From contig NC_019771.1 of NCBI RefSeq assembly GCF_000317695.1, forward strand, positions 5,818,001 to 5,882,000: a DNA stretch of 64,000 nucleotides, written 5' to 3'. Numbering within the stretch: the stretch's first letter is position 1; each line of letters opens with the position of its first letter. The translations under genes were made by a program, and so were the position numbers. Shown piece by piece: positions 51,054 through 58,831 of this stretch. Origin of the DNA: Anabaena cylindrica PCC 7122 (GTDB lineage Bacteria > Cyanobacteriota > Cyanobacteriia > Cyanobacteriales > Nostocaceae). The notes under the pieces are model-generated. The model saw only the letters and a program-made list of their open reading frames with translations. It was not told the origin of the DNA and did no database searches.

Positions 51054-51881
51054 GTGAGTTTTGATAATGTTTGTAAAATCTTAGCTGAAAAATATCCCCT
51101 TGATTTTGCCAACTGGTTGTTACCGGAAACAGTCGAAAAAATCAAAGTCTTAAAAACCGAACTCAGCATCGAACCAATTCGCGCAGATTCTGTTATTTTG
51201 CTGCAAACGAAAAACAGAATCCTACATCTAGAATTTCAAACCAATACCAAATCAGACACTCCCATTCCATTAAGAATGTTAGATTATTTTGTCAGATTAG
51301 TTAGACAATATAATCTACCTGTTACTCAAGTGGTGATTTTCTTGCAAGAAACAAGTAATGAAATCGCTTTTACCGAGGCTTATATTGATGAAATGACAAA
51401 TCATCGCTATCGAGTCATCAGAATGTGGGAGCAAGATTCAGCTTTATTTCTCAATAACCCCGCATTACTTCCATTAGCGCCATTAACAAAAACAAATTCC
51501 GCACCAGGGTTATTATCACAAGTCGCCAGAGAAATTGCTAAAATTACAAATGTGGAAGCTAGACAGAATACCGCTGCTTACACAGAGATTTTAGCAGGTT
51601 TACGATTTGAGAAAAATCTAATTCGTCAATTATTGAGCGAGGATATTATGCAAGAATCTGTAATTTATCAGGATATTTTGCAAAAGGGAGAACAAAAAGA
51701 GGCTTTCCGTTTCTTGAATCGTCAATTGAATCGCCGTTTTGGTGTCATAGATTCGCCAATAATGGAACGAATTCGCTTATTATCTACTGAACAATTAGAA
51801 ATATTGGGAGAAGAATTTTTAGATTTTTCAGAAGTATCTGATTTAATTACTTGGTTAGACGCGCAAACTCCCAGAAGTTGA
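51054..51881 (+). CDS. Rpn-family putative nuclease with C-terminal DUF4351
   Basis: The 275-residue protein has a PD-(D/E)xK-like N-terminal half: FDNVCKILAEKYPLDFANWL, IRADSVILLQTKN and RILHLEFQTNTKSD, with the E-x-Q element. MLDYFVRLVRQYNLPVTQVV is characteristic of the cyanobacterial group. The C-terminal 60 residues (EAFRFLNRQLNRRFGVIDS and LGEEFLDFSEVSDLITWL) fit DUF4351. The start is GTG, 3 bases after the upstream 77-aa gene. It ends the module and is followed by a hairpin terminator. A second, divergent Rpn-type gene lies 4 kb away. Confidence 0.78.
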   Translation: MSFDNVCKILAEKYPLDFANWLLPETVEKIKVLKTELSIEPIRADSVILLQTKNRILHLEFQTNTKSDTPIPLRMLDYFVRLVRQYNLPVTQVVIFLQETSNEIAFTEAYIDEMTNHRYRVIRMWEQDSALFLNNPALLPLAPLTKTNSAPGLLSQVAREIAKITNVEARQNTAAYTEILAGLRFEKNLIRQLLSEDIMQESVIYQDILQKGEQKEAFRFLNRQLNRRFGVIDSPIMERIRLLSTEQLEILGEEFLDFSEVSDLITWLDAQTPRS

Positions 51882-51894
51882 TAAAATTTTTCAT

Positions 51895-51935
51895 ATTCCC
51901 GATTCATCAAAAAAGTCGGGAATCTCATTTTTCAT
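51895..51935 (+). terminator. Terminator after the Rpn-family gene
   Basis: ATTCCCGA (51895-51902) and TCGGGAAT (51916-51923) form an 8-bp stem with a 13-nt loop, followed by CTCATTTTTCATTT. It lies 13 bases after the stop codon. Confidence 0.75.
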
Positions 51936-51967
51936 TTCACCCTGGGGATATTAGTAAATTTTTATTT

Positions 51968-51995
51968 ATTTATTAAGTAATTTTACTTAATAAAT
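51968..51995. repeat. Perfect 13-bp AT-rich palindrome
   Basis: ATTTATTAAGTAA and TTACTTAATAAAT are separated by TT only. It could be a protein-binding site or a cruciform; no gene lies within 260 bases of it on the right side. Confidence 0.7.
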
Positions 51996-52259
51996 AACAT
52001 TGTCTACAAAACAGTTTGATAAGCTGTTACGCATTTACTTTTTTGCCTCAAAGCCTTACTCCAAGGACTATAGGCTACAAATTATTAAATTTAGCAGCGT
52101 AACAACTTAGTCGTTTACAAGCGGAATTTGAGCCAACAATGTTTACCTAATTCCCTTAGTTGCAGAAAAAGTCCAGTTCCTTCTGTCTTTTTTGGGAATT
52201 TTGAAGTTTTAAGTATTGCAATCTGATAAAATTTGTAAGGTTTCTTTGAGCTAGGAGCA
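51996..52259. other. Upstream region of plsX
   Basis: Together with the two hairpins this completes a 378-bp gap. I see no further gene. AGGAG at about 52252-52256 is the plsX ribosome binding site. Confidence 0.5.
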
Positions 52260-53285
52260 ATGGGATCGACTGGTGTAAGGATCGCAATTGACGCTATGGG
52301 AGGGGATCACGCACCCAAGGAAATCGTCGCTGGCGCACTGCGAGCGCGGGAAGAATTGGGTGTAAAAATCTTGTTGGTAGGTGATCCCCAAAAAATTGAA
52401 GCTGCTATGCCGCCAAAAACAAATATGGTGGATTTAGAGATTGTTTCTGCTGAGGAAGCGATCGCTATGGATGAGGAACCTTTAAATGCAGTCAGACGCA
52501 AACGCAAGGCCTCCATCAATGTAGCAATGGATTTAGTCAAAAAACAGCAAGCAGATGCTGTATTCTCTGCCGGTCACTCTGGAGCAGCAATGGCATCAGC
52601 TTTGCTCCGCTTAGGAAGATTGCCAGGAATTGACCGTCCAGCTATTGGCACAGTATTTCCGACAATCAAAGCAGGTAAGCCAGTATTGATACTTGATGTC
52701 GGCGCTAATGTAGACTGTCGTCCTAAGTTTTTAGAGCAGTTTGCTGTCATGGGGTCGATTTATAGTCAGTATGTTTTGGGAACAGAAGAACCCAAAATAG
52801 GTTTATTGAATATCGGCGAAGAAGACACCAAGGGCAATGAAGTCGTTCTCCGCGCCCACCAAATGTTAAAGGAAAATACCCAAATTAATTTTACTGGTAA
52901 TGCTGAAGGGCGTGATATTTTATCCGGTGAGTTTGATGTCATTGTCTGCGATGGCTTTGTCGGTAATGTAGTATTAAAATTTGCCGAAGCAGTCGGAGGC
53001 GTAATTCTACAAATTCTGCGCGAAGAATTACCCCAAGGACTACATGGTCAAATCGGGACGGCAATTTTAAAACCCAACCTCAAGCGTGTCAAACAGCGCA
53101 TGGATCACGCCGAACATGGAGGTGCTTTACTTTTAGGCGTAGACGGAATTTGTTTTATCGGTCACGGTAGTTCTCAAGCGCCTTCAATTTTTAGTGCTAT
53201 TCGCATGGCTAAAGAAGCTGTAGATAATCAGGTACTGCAAAGACTTCAGTCCCAATATCAAATCCTACAGAGTGAAAGCGATTAG
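52260..53285 (+). CDS. plsX: Phosphate acyltransferase PlsX
   Basis: The 341-residue protein starts VRIAIDAMGGDHAPKEIVAG, diagnostic of PlsX, and contains VDLEIVSAEEAIAMDEEP, GHSGAAMASALLRLGRLPGI, and LLLGVDGICFIGHGSS near the C-terminus. It converts acyl-ACP to acyl-phosphate for membrane lipid synthesis. It is the first gene of the plsX-fabH-fabD cluster, which is conserved in many bacteria. AGGAG lies 3-4 bases upstream of the ATG, slightly close. Confidence 0.95.
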   Translation: MGSTGVRIAIDAMGGDHAPKEIVAGALRAREELGVKILLVGDPQKIEAAMPPKTNMVDLEIVSAEEAIAMDEEPLNAVRRKRKASINVAMDLVKKQQADAVFSAGHSGAAMASALLRLGRLPGIDRPAIGTVFPTIKAGKPVLILDVGANVDCRPKFLEQFAVMGSIYSQYVLGTEEPKIGLLNIGEEDTKGNEVVLRAHQMLKENTQINFTGNAEGRDILSGEFDVIVCDGFVGNVVLKFAEAVGGVILQILREELPQGLHGQIGTAILKPNLKRVKQRMDHAEHGGALLLGVDGICFIGHGSSQAPSIFSAIRMAKEAVDNQVLQRLQSQYQILQSESD

Positions 53286-53400
53286 CTGAAGAGTTAATTG
53301 TCATTAGTCATTTGTCATTTATGCTGGTAAAAACTACAACTGATTTATGACAACTGACAATTGACAAAAATACTGATAGCTGGGGAGATTAGGAGTGCCA

Positions 53401-54390
53401 ATGTTAAACGGTATAGCAATTACAGGCAGTGGCTCGGCAGTACCAGCAACTACCTTAGATAATAAATTACTAACTCAACTGGTAGAAACATCAGATGAGT
53501 GGATTACTACAAGAACAGGAATTAGTCAACGGCGGTTAGCTTTGCCACCAGAGTCATTAAGTGTACTTGCTACCACTGCCGGTAGACAGGCTATTGAAGC
53601 GGCAGGGATTAAAGCAGAGGATATTGATTTAATTTTACTGGCAACCTCTACACCTGATGATTTATTTGGTAGTGCTTGCCGAATTCAAGCTGAATTAGGT
53701 GCAATTAAAGCAGTTGCCTTTGATTTAACAGCAGCCTGTTCCGGCTTTGTATTTGGACTAGTCACAGCAGCCCAATATATCAGAACAGGTGTCTATCAGA
53801 ATGTACTCCTGATCGGGGGCGATATCCTCTCTCGTTGGGTAGATTGGCAAGACCGACGCACTTGTATATTGTTCGGTGATGGTGCAGGGGCAGTAGTGTT
53901 GCAAGCTAATAAGAGCGATCGCTTATTAGGATTTTCTCTTAAAAGTGATGGTACTCAAAATCATTACCTCAACCTTACTTATGAAGGTGCTGCTCAAGAA
54001 TTGCGTCCAGGTATCAATGTTACCAAAGGAACTTACCAACCCATCAGCATGAACGGCAAAGAAGTCTACCGCTTTGCAGTCCAAAAGGTGCCAGAAGTTA
54101 TAGACAAAGCCTTATTTGCAGCTAATCTCACCGTTGATCATATAGATTGGCTTGTATTGCATCAAGCAAATCAGCGAATTATTAATGCGGTAGCTGAACG
54201 TTTAAATATTCCAGCACATAAATTAATAAGTAACGTCGCCAACTATGGCAACACTTCAGCCGCTTCTATTCCCCTAGCATTAGATGAAGCCGTGCGAGAA
54301 GGAAAAATTAAACCCAATGATATCATTGCTACCTCCGGCTTTGGAGCAGGTCTAAGCTGGGGTGCAGCAATTTTTCAATGGGGAAGATAG
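53401..54390 (+). CDS. fabH: 3-oxoacyl-ACP synthase III
   Basis: The protein of 329 residues is a type III ketosynthase. The catalytic triad is visible: Cys in DLTAACSGFVFGL (about 112), His in WLVLHQANQRI (about 250), and Asn in NVANYGNTSAAS (about 280). It condenses acetyl-CoA with malonyl-ACP to begin fatty acid synthesis. The ATG 53401 has AGGAG 7 bases upstream; the GTG at 53395 is too close to that site. The gene follows plsX after 115 bp and precedes fabD, but a large heptamer repeat separates it from fabD. Confidence 0.95.
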   Translation: MLNGIAITGSGSAVPATTLDNKLLTQLVETSDEWITTRTGISQRRLALPPESLSVLATTAGRQAIEAAGIKAEDIDLILLATSTPDDLFGSACRIQAELGAIKAVAFDLTAACSGFVFGLVTAAQYIRTGVYQNVLLIGGDILSRWVDWQDRRTCILFGDGAGAVVLQANKSDRLLGFSLKSDGTQNHYLNLTYEGAAQELRPGINVTKGTYQPISMNGKEVYRFAVQKVPEVIDKALFAANLTVDHIDWLVLHQANQRIINAVAERLNIPAHKLISNVANYGNTSAASIPLALDEAVREGKIKPNDIIATSGFGAGLSWGAAIFQWGR

Positions 54391-54448
54391 GGATTTGGAA
54401 GAGGCAGGGGGCAGGGAGCAGGGAGCAGAGGGGGATTTGGAATTTCTC

Positions 54449-54603
54449 TGACCAATCACCAATTACCAATTACCAATTACCAATCACCAATCACCAATCA
54501 CCAATTACCAATCACCAATCACCAATCACCAATTACCAATTACCAATCACCAATCACCAATCACCAATTACCAATTACCAATTACCAATTACCAATTACC
54601 AAA
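54449..54603. repeat. Heptamer tandem array CCAATTA/CCAATCA between fabH and fabD
   Basis: About 22 tandem heptamer units alternating CCAATTA and CCAATCA fill the gap and end 13 bases before the fabD ATG. An open frame through the array is a repeat artefact. The same unit occurs four times inside cobG. Confidence 0.95.
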
Positions 54604-54616
54604 TTACCGTTTATCA

Positions 54617-55498
54617 ATGACTAAAACTGCATGGGTGTTTCCCGGACAAGGTTCGCAAACCTTGGGTATGGGAATGGATCTACTAGAAATACCATCTGCT
54701 CAAGAAAAATTTGCCCAAGCGGAGGAAATTTTGGGCTGGTCTGTTATAGATATCTGTAAAAATGACGAAGAAAAACTATCACGCACACTTTATACCCAAC
54801 CTATTCTTTATGTAATAGAAAGTATTCTCGCTGATTTATTAAGAGAAAAGGGACAAAAACCGGATGTTGTTGCTGGTCATAGTTTAGGAGAATACATAGC
54901 CCTTTATATTGCTGGCGTTTTTGATTGGTCTACGGGTTTACACTTGGTTAAACGCCGGGCAGAAATCATGGATAACTCTGCTGGTGGGATGATGGCCGCA
55001 CTGATGAACTTTGACCGGGAACAATTAGAAAAAGTCATTAACGAGACACCTGATGTAGTTTTAGCAAATGATAACAGTTCGGCTCAAGTCGTCATTTCTG
55101 GGACTCCAGATGGTGTACAGGCTGTTATGTCGCAAGTCAAAGCCAAACGTGCAATTCCTTTAAAAGTTTCAGGTGCATTTCATTCACATTTAATGAAAGC
55201 TGCTTCCACAGAATTTCAAGAAATTCTCGACTCAGTGATTTTTCAGTCTGCTGTTGTCCCAATTTTGTCTAATGTCGAACCTGTTCCCACAGTTGATGCT
55301 GATATAATCAAACAACGCCTTTCTCAACAAATGACAGGTTCAGTTAGGTGGCGAGAAATCTCTTTGCAATTACCAGAAAATGGAATTGAGCGCGTTGTGG
55401 AAATTGGTCCAGGTAATGTATTAACAGGATTAATCAAACGCACTGCGGCTGGATTAATTTTAGAAAACGTTCGTAATGCTGGGGAGTTGCCTGTTTAG
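54617..55498 (+). CDS. fabD: Malonyl-CoA:ACP transacylase
   Basis: The 293-residue protein has the acyltransferase fold: WVFPGQGSQTLGMGMDLL at the N-terminus, the nucleophile elbow VAGHSLGEYIALYIAGV with Ser at about 92, and the conserved His in VSGAFHSHLMKAA (about 200). It loads malonyl groups onto acyl carrier protein. The ATG begins 13 bases beyond the end of a heptamer array, so no conventional ribosome binding site is visible; changes in the array could alter its translation. It ends the plsX-fabH-fabD cluster. Confidence 0.95.
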   Translation: MTKTAWVFPGQGSQTLGMGMDLLEIPSAQEKFAQAEEILGWSVIDICKNDEEKLSRTLYTQPILYVIESILADLLREKGQKPDVVAGHSLGEYIALYIAGVFDWSTGLHLVKRRAEIMDNSAGGMMAALMNFDREQLEKVINETPDVVLANDNSSAQVVISGTPDGVQAVMSQVKAKRAIPLKVSGAFHSHLMKAASTEFQEILDSVIFQSAVVPILSNVEPVPTVDADIIKQRLSQQMTGSVRWREISLQLPENGIERVVEIGPGNVLTGLIKRTAAGLILENVRNAGELPV

Positions 55499-55558
55499 GA
55501 TAAATTCATTCACAATTAAATTAAGGTCAACAGAAACAATTTCTAGGAGATGATGGAT

Positions 55559-55933
55559 ATGACAACCTTATCCAATGGACAATCAGGTGTCATTCGGACA
55601 GAAAAGGGACTAATTATCTCCGGGACTCGTATTACCTTATACGATGTGATGGACTATCTGAAAGCCCAATATCCATCCAAATTGATTCGTGAAAAGCTCG
55701 GACTAAATGATGAGCAGGTGAACTTGGCTTTAGCCTATATAGAAGCTCATCCTGTAGAAATAGAAGCTGAGTATCAAGAATTTCTCCAAACAGCAGAGGA
55801 AATTCGACAATATTGGCAGGAAAAAAACCGCGAACGATTTGCCAAAATAACAGCTATGCCTACTAAAGTTAGTCAGCAAGCTCTACGTGCAAAACTACAA
55901 TCTTGGCAAGAGTGTATCACATCCCAATCATGA
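55559..55933 (+). CDS. DUF433-domain protein, probable antitoxin
   Basis: The protein of 124 residues has the DUF433 core: RTEKGLIISGTRITLYDVM, LIREKLGLNDEQVNLALAYI and EAHPVEIEAEYQ, a winged-helix-like fold often paired with DUF5615 proteins as predicted antitoxin. The C-terminal 40 residues are helical and charged (EEIRQYWQEKNRERFAK). The ATG at 55559 has AGGAG 9 bases upstream; ATG 55553 and 55550 are closer to that site. Its stop overlaps the start of the DUF5615 gene by 4 bases (ATGA), showing co-translation. Confidence 0.82.
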   Translation: MTTLSNGQSGVIRTEKGLIISGTRITLYDVMDYLKAQYPSKLIREKLGLNDEQVNLALAYIEAHPVEIEAEYQEFLQTAEEIRQYWQEKNRERFAKITAMPTKVSQQALRAKLQSWQECITSQS

Positions 55934-56367
55934 ATTTCCTAATTGACTATAACTTGACAGGGAACGCTGTTTTATTTTGGGGAACACTTGCTGCTGAAGG
56001 CTGGATTGATCTATTATCAATTCGTTTCTTTACATTTAAACAAGCTGGATTACCAACAGATAGTAGTGACAGAATTGTGTGGCAATTTGCTCAATCGAAC
56101 CAAATGATTCTGATTACAGCTAATCGAAATATGAAAGGATATGATTCGCTAGAGCAAATGATTCGTGAGGAAAATATAGCAACTTCACTACCAATTATCA
56201 CTATTGGAAATCCTGATCGATTCGATGAGCGTGGTTATAGAGTTCTCCAATTAAAAAAATATCCCAAAATTTCTTGTGGTGCGGGCATCTTGCCCGCTAA
56301 TAATACAAGGACGGGCAAGATGCCCATCCCACAAGATTGGATCATCTTTTTTGTGGAGTTCTCATAG
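55930..56367 (+). CDS. DUF5615 (PIN-like) protein, probable toxin, C-terminus altered by element insertion
   Basis: The encoded protein begins MNFLIDYNLTGNAVLFWGTL with the first conserved Asp of the DUF5615 fold, then TDSSDRIVWQFAQSNQMILI and TIGNPDRFDERGYR. After the codon for Arg102 the sequence switches to residues encoded by an inserted palindromic element and ends FFVEFS. The original C-terminus (EKCAARLVDILLDIENY, then MGAGRIFIP and stop at 56447-56449) survives after the element. The start overlaps the DUF433 gene by 4 bases. In the intact state the product would be about 130 residues. Whether the altered protein is active is unknown; the core before the insertion is complete to the last conserved strand. 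Confidence 0.8.
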   Translation: MNFLIDYNLTGNAVLFWGTLAAEGWIDLLSIRFFTFKQAGLPTDSSDRIVWQFAQSNQMILITANRNMKGYDSLEQMIREENIATSLPIITIGNPDRFDERGYRVLQLKKYPKISCGAGILPANNTRTGKMPIPQDWIIFFVEFS

Positions 56368-56369
56368 AG
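56243..56369. mobile_element. Small palindromic element inserted in the DUF5615 gene, with target duplication
   Basis: ATAGAG occurs on both sides of the inserted DNA (56237-56242 and 56364-56369). The element between carries ends GTTCTCCA and TGGAGTTC in inverted orientation and an internal palindrome (GCGGGCATCTTGCCCGC, GGGCAAGATGCCC). Removing 127 bases (56243-56369) restores an uninterrupted frame to 56449. It has no coding capacity of its own. A 27-bp copy of its right end lies at 15391-15417. Confidence 0.85.
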
Positions 56370-56650
56370 AAAAATGTGCTGCTCGTCTCGTGGATATTTT
56401 ATTAGATATTGAAAACTATATGGGAGCAGGTAGAATCTTTATTCCTTGAAGTTTTTGGTGTAGTAGACTATCGAGCGCGTTTTTAGAATTTGCCGCATTA
56501 TCAAAGATTTACTTGATGAATTGGTTCTTAATTTATTTTCAGTAATTTGTTAAGTATTTCAGTAAAATAGCGCCAAAAAATAACCTGATACTGCCTTAAA
56601 ATTTCTCAAAAACTGGCGTAATAACCCTTAAAATAAAACTAACAATATTC

Positions 56651-57769
56651 ATGAATACAGTTGATCAAAAAATTTGGATGACGCAAGCAGACTATGCTAA
56701 AAAGTTGCGTCCTTTACTTCCAGCAGAAGCATTTTTACCTGATACAAATAAAGTCTGGATTTTGTTAATTAATCTAGCAATTTTGATGCTGGGTTGGGGA
56801 ATTGCAAATCATCTTGATGGCTGGAAATGGTATTTGCTCTGGCTTTATTTACCACTAGCATTAGTGATGGCTAATAGTGTCATCGTTCTCCTTTTTAGCA
56901 CCCACGATTTGCTACACAGCCGCACGATTAAAAATCCCTGGTTGAGACGCGTGATTAGTCTATTGGGATTAACGATGTTATGGATGCCTCCTACTTTATG
57001 GAAGGCAGTACACAATCGAGAGCATCACAATAAGACTAATTCTCTGCAAGATCCAGATCGCAATTATTTAGACAGTCAACCTAAAACTTGGGGTAAATGG
57101 ATTCAGAATGCTTTTGTACCCTCCGCTGAAGTAAATCCTATTTTATTGACTATCGGTATGGGTCATGCTTGGGGAGTTCACGCATTTCGTAACTTGACCT
57201 CAGTTTTGTTATTTAACAATGGTAAAGCCCAATATCCTGTGGTAGCTTTTACTGTTAGCGGGAAAGAACGACGGGCAATCGCTCTAGAATTATTAATGAT
57301 TGTGGGAATCCATGCCAGCATCTTAACTTACCTGGAATTCCATCCCATCAAACTTCTGCTGGGCTACTTTTTACCCATTTGGATAGGCTATGCAGGTCTG
57401 ATATTTTATATTTATACGAATCATATGTTGTGTCAAATGACAAGTATAAATGATGTGCTGGTAAATAGTCTATCTATTCGAGTTCCCAAATTATTTGATT
57501 TATTACATTTCAACTTTTCTTATCATACAGAACATCACATTTTTCCCGGCATAAATTCAGATTATGCACCAATGGTACAAGCATTATTACAAACACATTA
57601 CCCTGAGCGTTTCAATTTGTTGAATGCTGGTCAAGCATGGCAATTGATGCTCCAAACACCCCGACATTACAAAGATGACACCACCTTCACAGACTGGTCT
57701 GGAAACAAGTCAGTAGACTGTTTAATCTCAGGTACAAATCCTCTAAGGGATGATAGTTTTGCTAAATGA
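56651..57769 (+). CDS. Membrane fatty acid desaturase family protein
   Basis: The 372-residue protein has four hydrophobic segments and three histidine boxes: STHDLLHSR (about 84-91), VHNREHHNK (about 118-126) and YHTEHHIFPG (about 298-307), which bind a di-iron centre. It introduces double bonds or hydroxyl groups into lipids or related molecules; the exact substrate is not clear and it is not one of the standard DesA, B or C sequences by eye. Start ATG 56651 gives MNTVDQKIWMT. It is 180 bp upstream of the acyltransferase gene on the same strand. Confidence 0.82.
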   Translation: MNTVDQKIWMTQADYAKKLRPLLPAEAFLPDTNKVWILLINLAILMLGWGIANHLDGWKWYLLWLYLPLALVMANSVIVLLFSTHDLLHSRTIKNPWLRRVISLLGLTMLWMPPTLWKAVHNREHHNKTNSLQDPDRNYLDSQPKTWGKWIQNAFVPSAEVNPILLTIGMGHAWGVHAFRNLTSVLLFNNGKAQYPVVAFTVSGKERRAIALELLMIVGIHASILTYLEFHPIKLLLGYFLPIWIGYAGLIFYIYTNHMLCQMTSINDVLVNSLSIRVPKLFDLLHFNFSYHTEHHIFPGINSDYAPMVQALLQTHYPERFNLLNAGQAWQLMLQTPRHYKDDTTFTDWSGNKSVDCLISGTNPLRDDSFAK

Positions 57770-57838
57770 TGCCGTTGACTGATGAAAAGCGATCGCGATC
57801 GCTTATCCTAGACCTTAGTCTCCTTTAAATTATCCTCC

Positions 57839-58477
57839 GTGACCAGAGAACGCGAACCTTTTATCAGTCTGGCACTTTACTACGCTTTTAAGTGGTCTGT
57901 AGTTAGTCCCACGCTGCATACTTACTTTCGTATCAAGATTTATGGCGTGGAAAATGTCCCCCAAACTGGGCCATTGCTAGTAGTTAGCAATCATGCGAGT
58001 TACTTTGACCCACCAATTGTTTCTAATTGTGTACGTCGTCCCGTAGCGTACATGGCTAAGGAAGAATTGTTCAAAGTGCCAGTTTTAGCACAAGCGATTA
58101 AGTTGTATGGTGCTTATCCCGTTAGTCGGGGTAGTGCTGACCGTGCGGCTATTCGTGCGGCTCTAGAATGTCTTGATAATGGCTGGGCTGTAGGTGTTTT
58201 TTTAGAAGGTACACGTACTCCAGATGGTCGCATTACTGACCCCAAAAAAGGCGCAGCATTATTAGCAGGAAAAGCAAAAGTACCTTTTTTACCAGTGAGT
58301 TTATGGGGTACTGACAAGATTTTACAACCTGGTTCATCTCTTCCTCGTGCAGTTCCCATTACTGTCAGAATTGGTAAAGTAATTGATGCTCCTAGTTCTA
58401 CTAATAAACAAGAATTAGAAGCGATGACCCAAAAATGTGCGACTGTAATTAATGAAATGCACGATTTAGGGCGATAA
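57839..58477 (+). CDS. plsC: 1-acyl-sn-glycerol-3-phosphate acyltransferase
   Basis: The 212-residue protein has the acyltransferase boxes: SNHASYFDPPIV (H-x4-D), then AYPVSRGSADRAA, FLEGTRTPDGRI (E-G-T-R) and KVPFLPVSLWGT. It adds the second acyl chain to lysophosphatidic acid during phospholipid and glycolipid synthesis at the membrane. The start is GTG at 57839; no ATG lies upstream in frame with a better site. It is close in genomic position to plsX-fabH-fabD, which supply acyl groups. Confidence 0.9.
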   Translation: MTREREPFISLALYYAFKWSVVSPTLHTYFRIKIYGVENVPQTGPLLVVSNHASYFDPPIVSNCVRRPVAYMAKEELFKVPVLAQAIKLYGAYPVSRGSADRAAIRAALECLDNGWAVGVFLEGTRTPDGRITDPKKGAALLAGKAKVPFLPVSLWGTDKILQPGSSLPRAVPITVRIGKVIDAPSSTNKQELEAMTQKCATVINEMHDLGR

Positions 58478-58831
58478 CAGCAATTTTAGATTTTGGATCA
58501 TGAATTGTAATAGTGCAGACAGTATTTATCCACTAAGGAATATGCTTTAAGGATGTAGCGAACAATTCGTCAATTGTATATATTTGAACTTCAGCAAGCC
58601 CTAGTTAGTTAAAAAAATTGAGAAAATAATTGTCACAGATAATGCTCGCAAAATCTGATTCCTTGAGTGTTTGATAATCACATAGGGCTAAAGCTGCGTG
58701 TCACACCAAAAATCTATAGGGTGCATCAGATATCAAAAATCTGTTTATTTACTAGATTTATACAGTCTGAGGCACTTTATCGATGTTCCAGTTGCGTAAG
58801 TTCTGTCTAAAATCTAAAATCTAAAATTTAT
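58478..58831. other. Intergenic region with repeat fragments
   Basis: There is no gene in these 354 bp. CAGTTGCGTAAGTTCTG (58789-58805) is an end of the GGACTTACGCA family. GGGTGCATCAGATATC (58719-58734) resembles a block at 17760-17775 next to another such end. Confidence 0.6.

Noticed and set aside
54378..54620. An 80-codon open frame between fabH and fabD
   Set aside because: It is translated heptamer repeat (ITNYQLP, ITNHQSP units) and begins inside fabH; no evidence of a protein gene.
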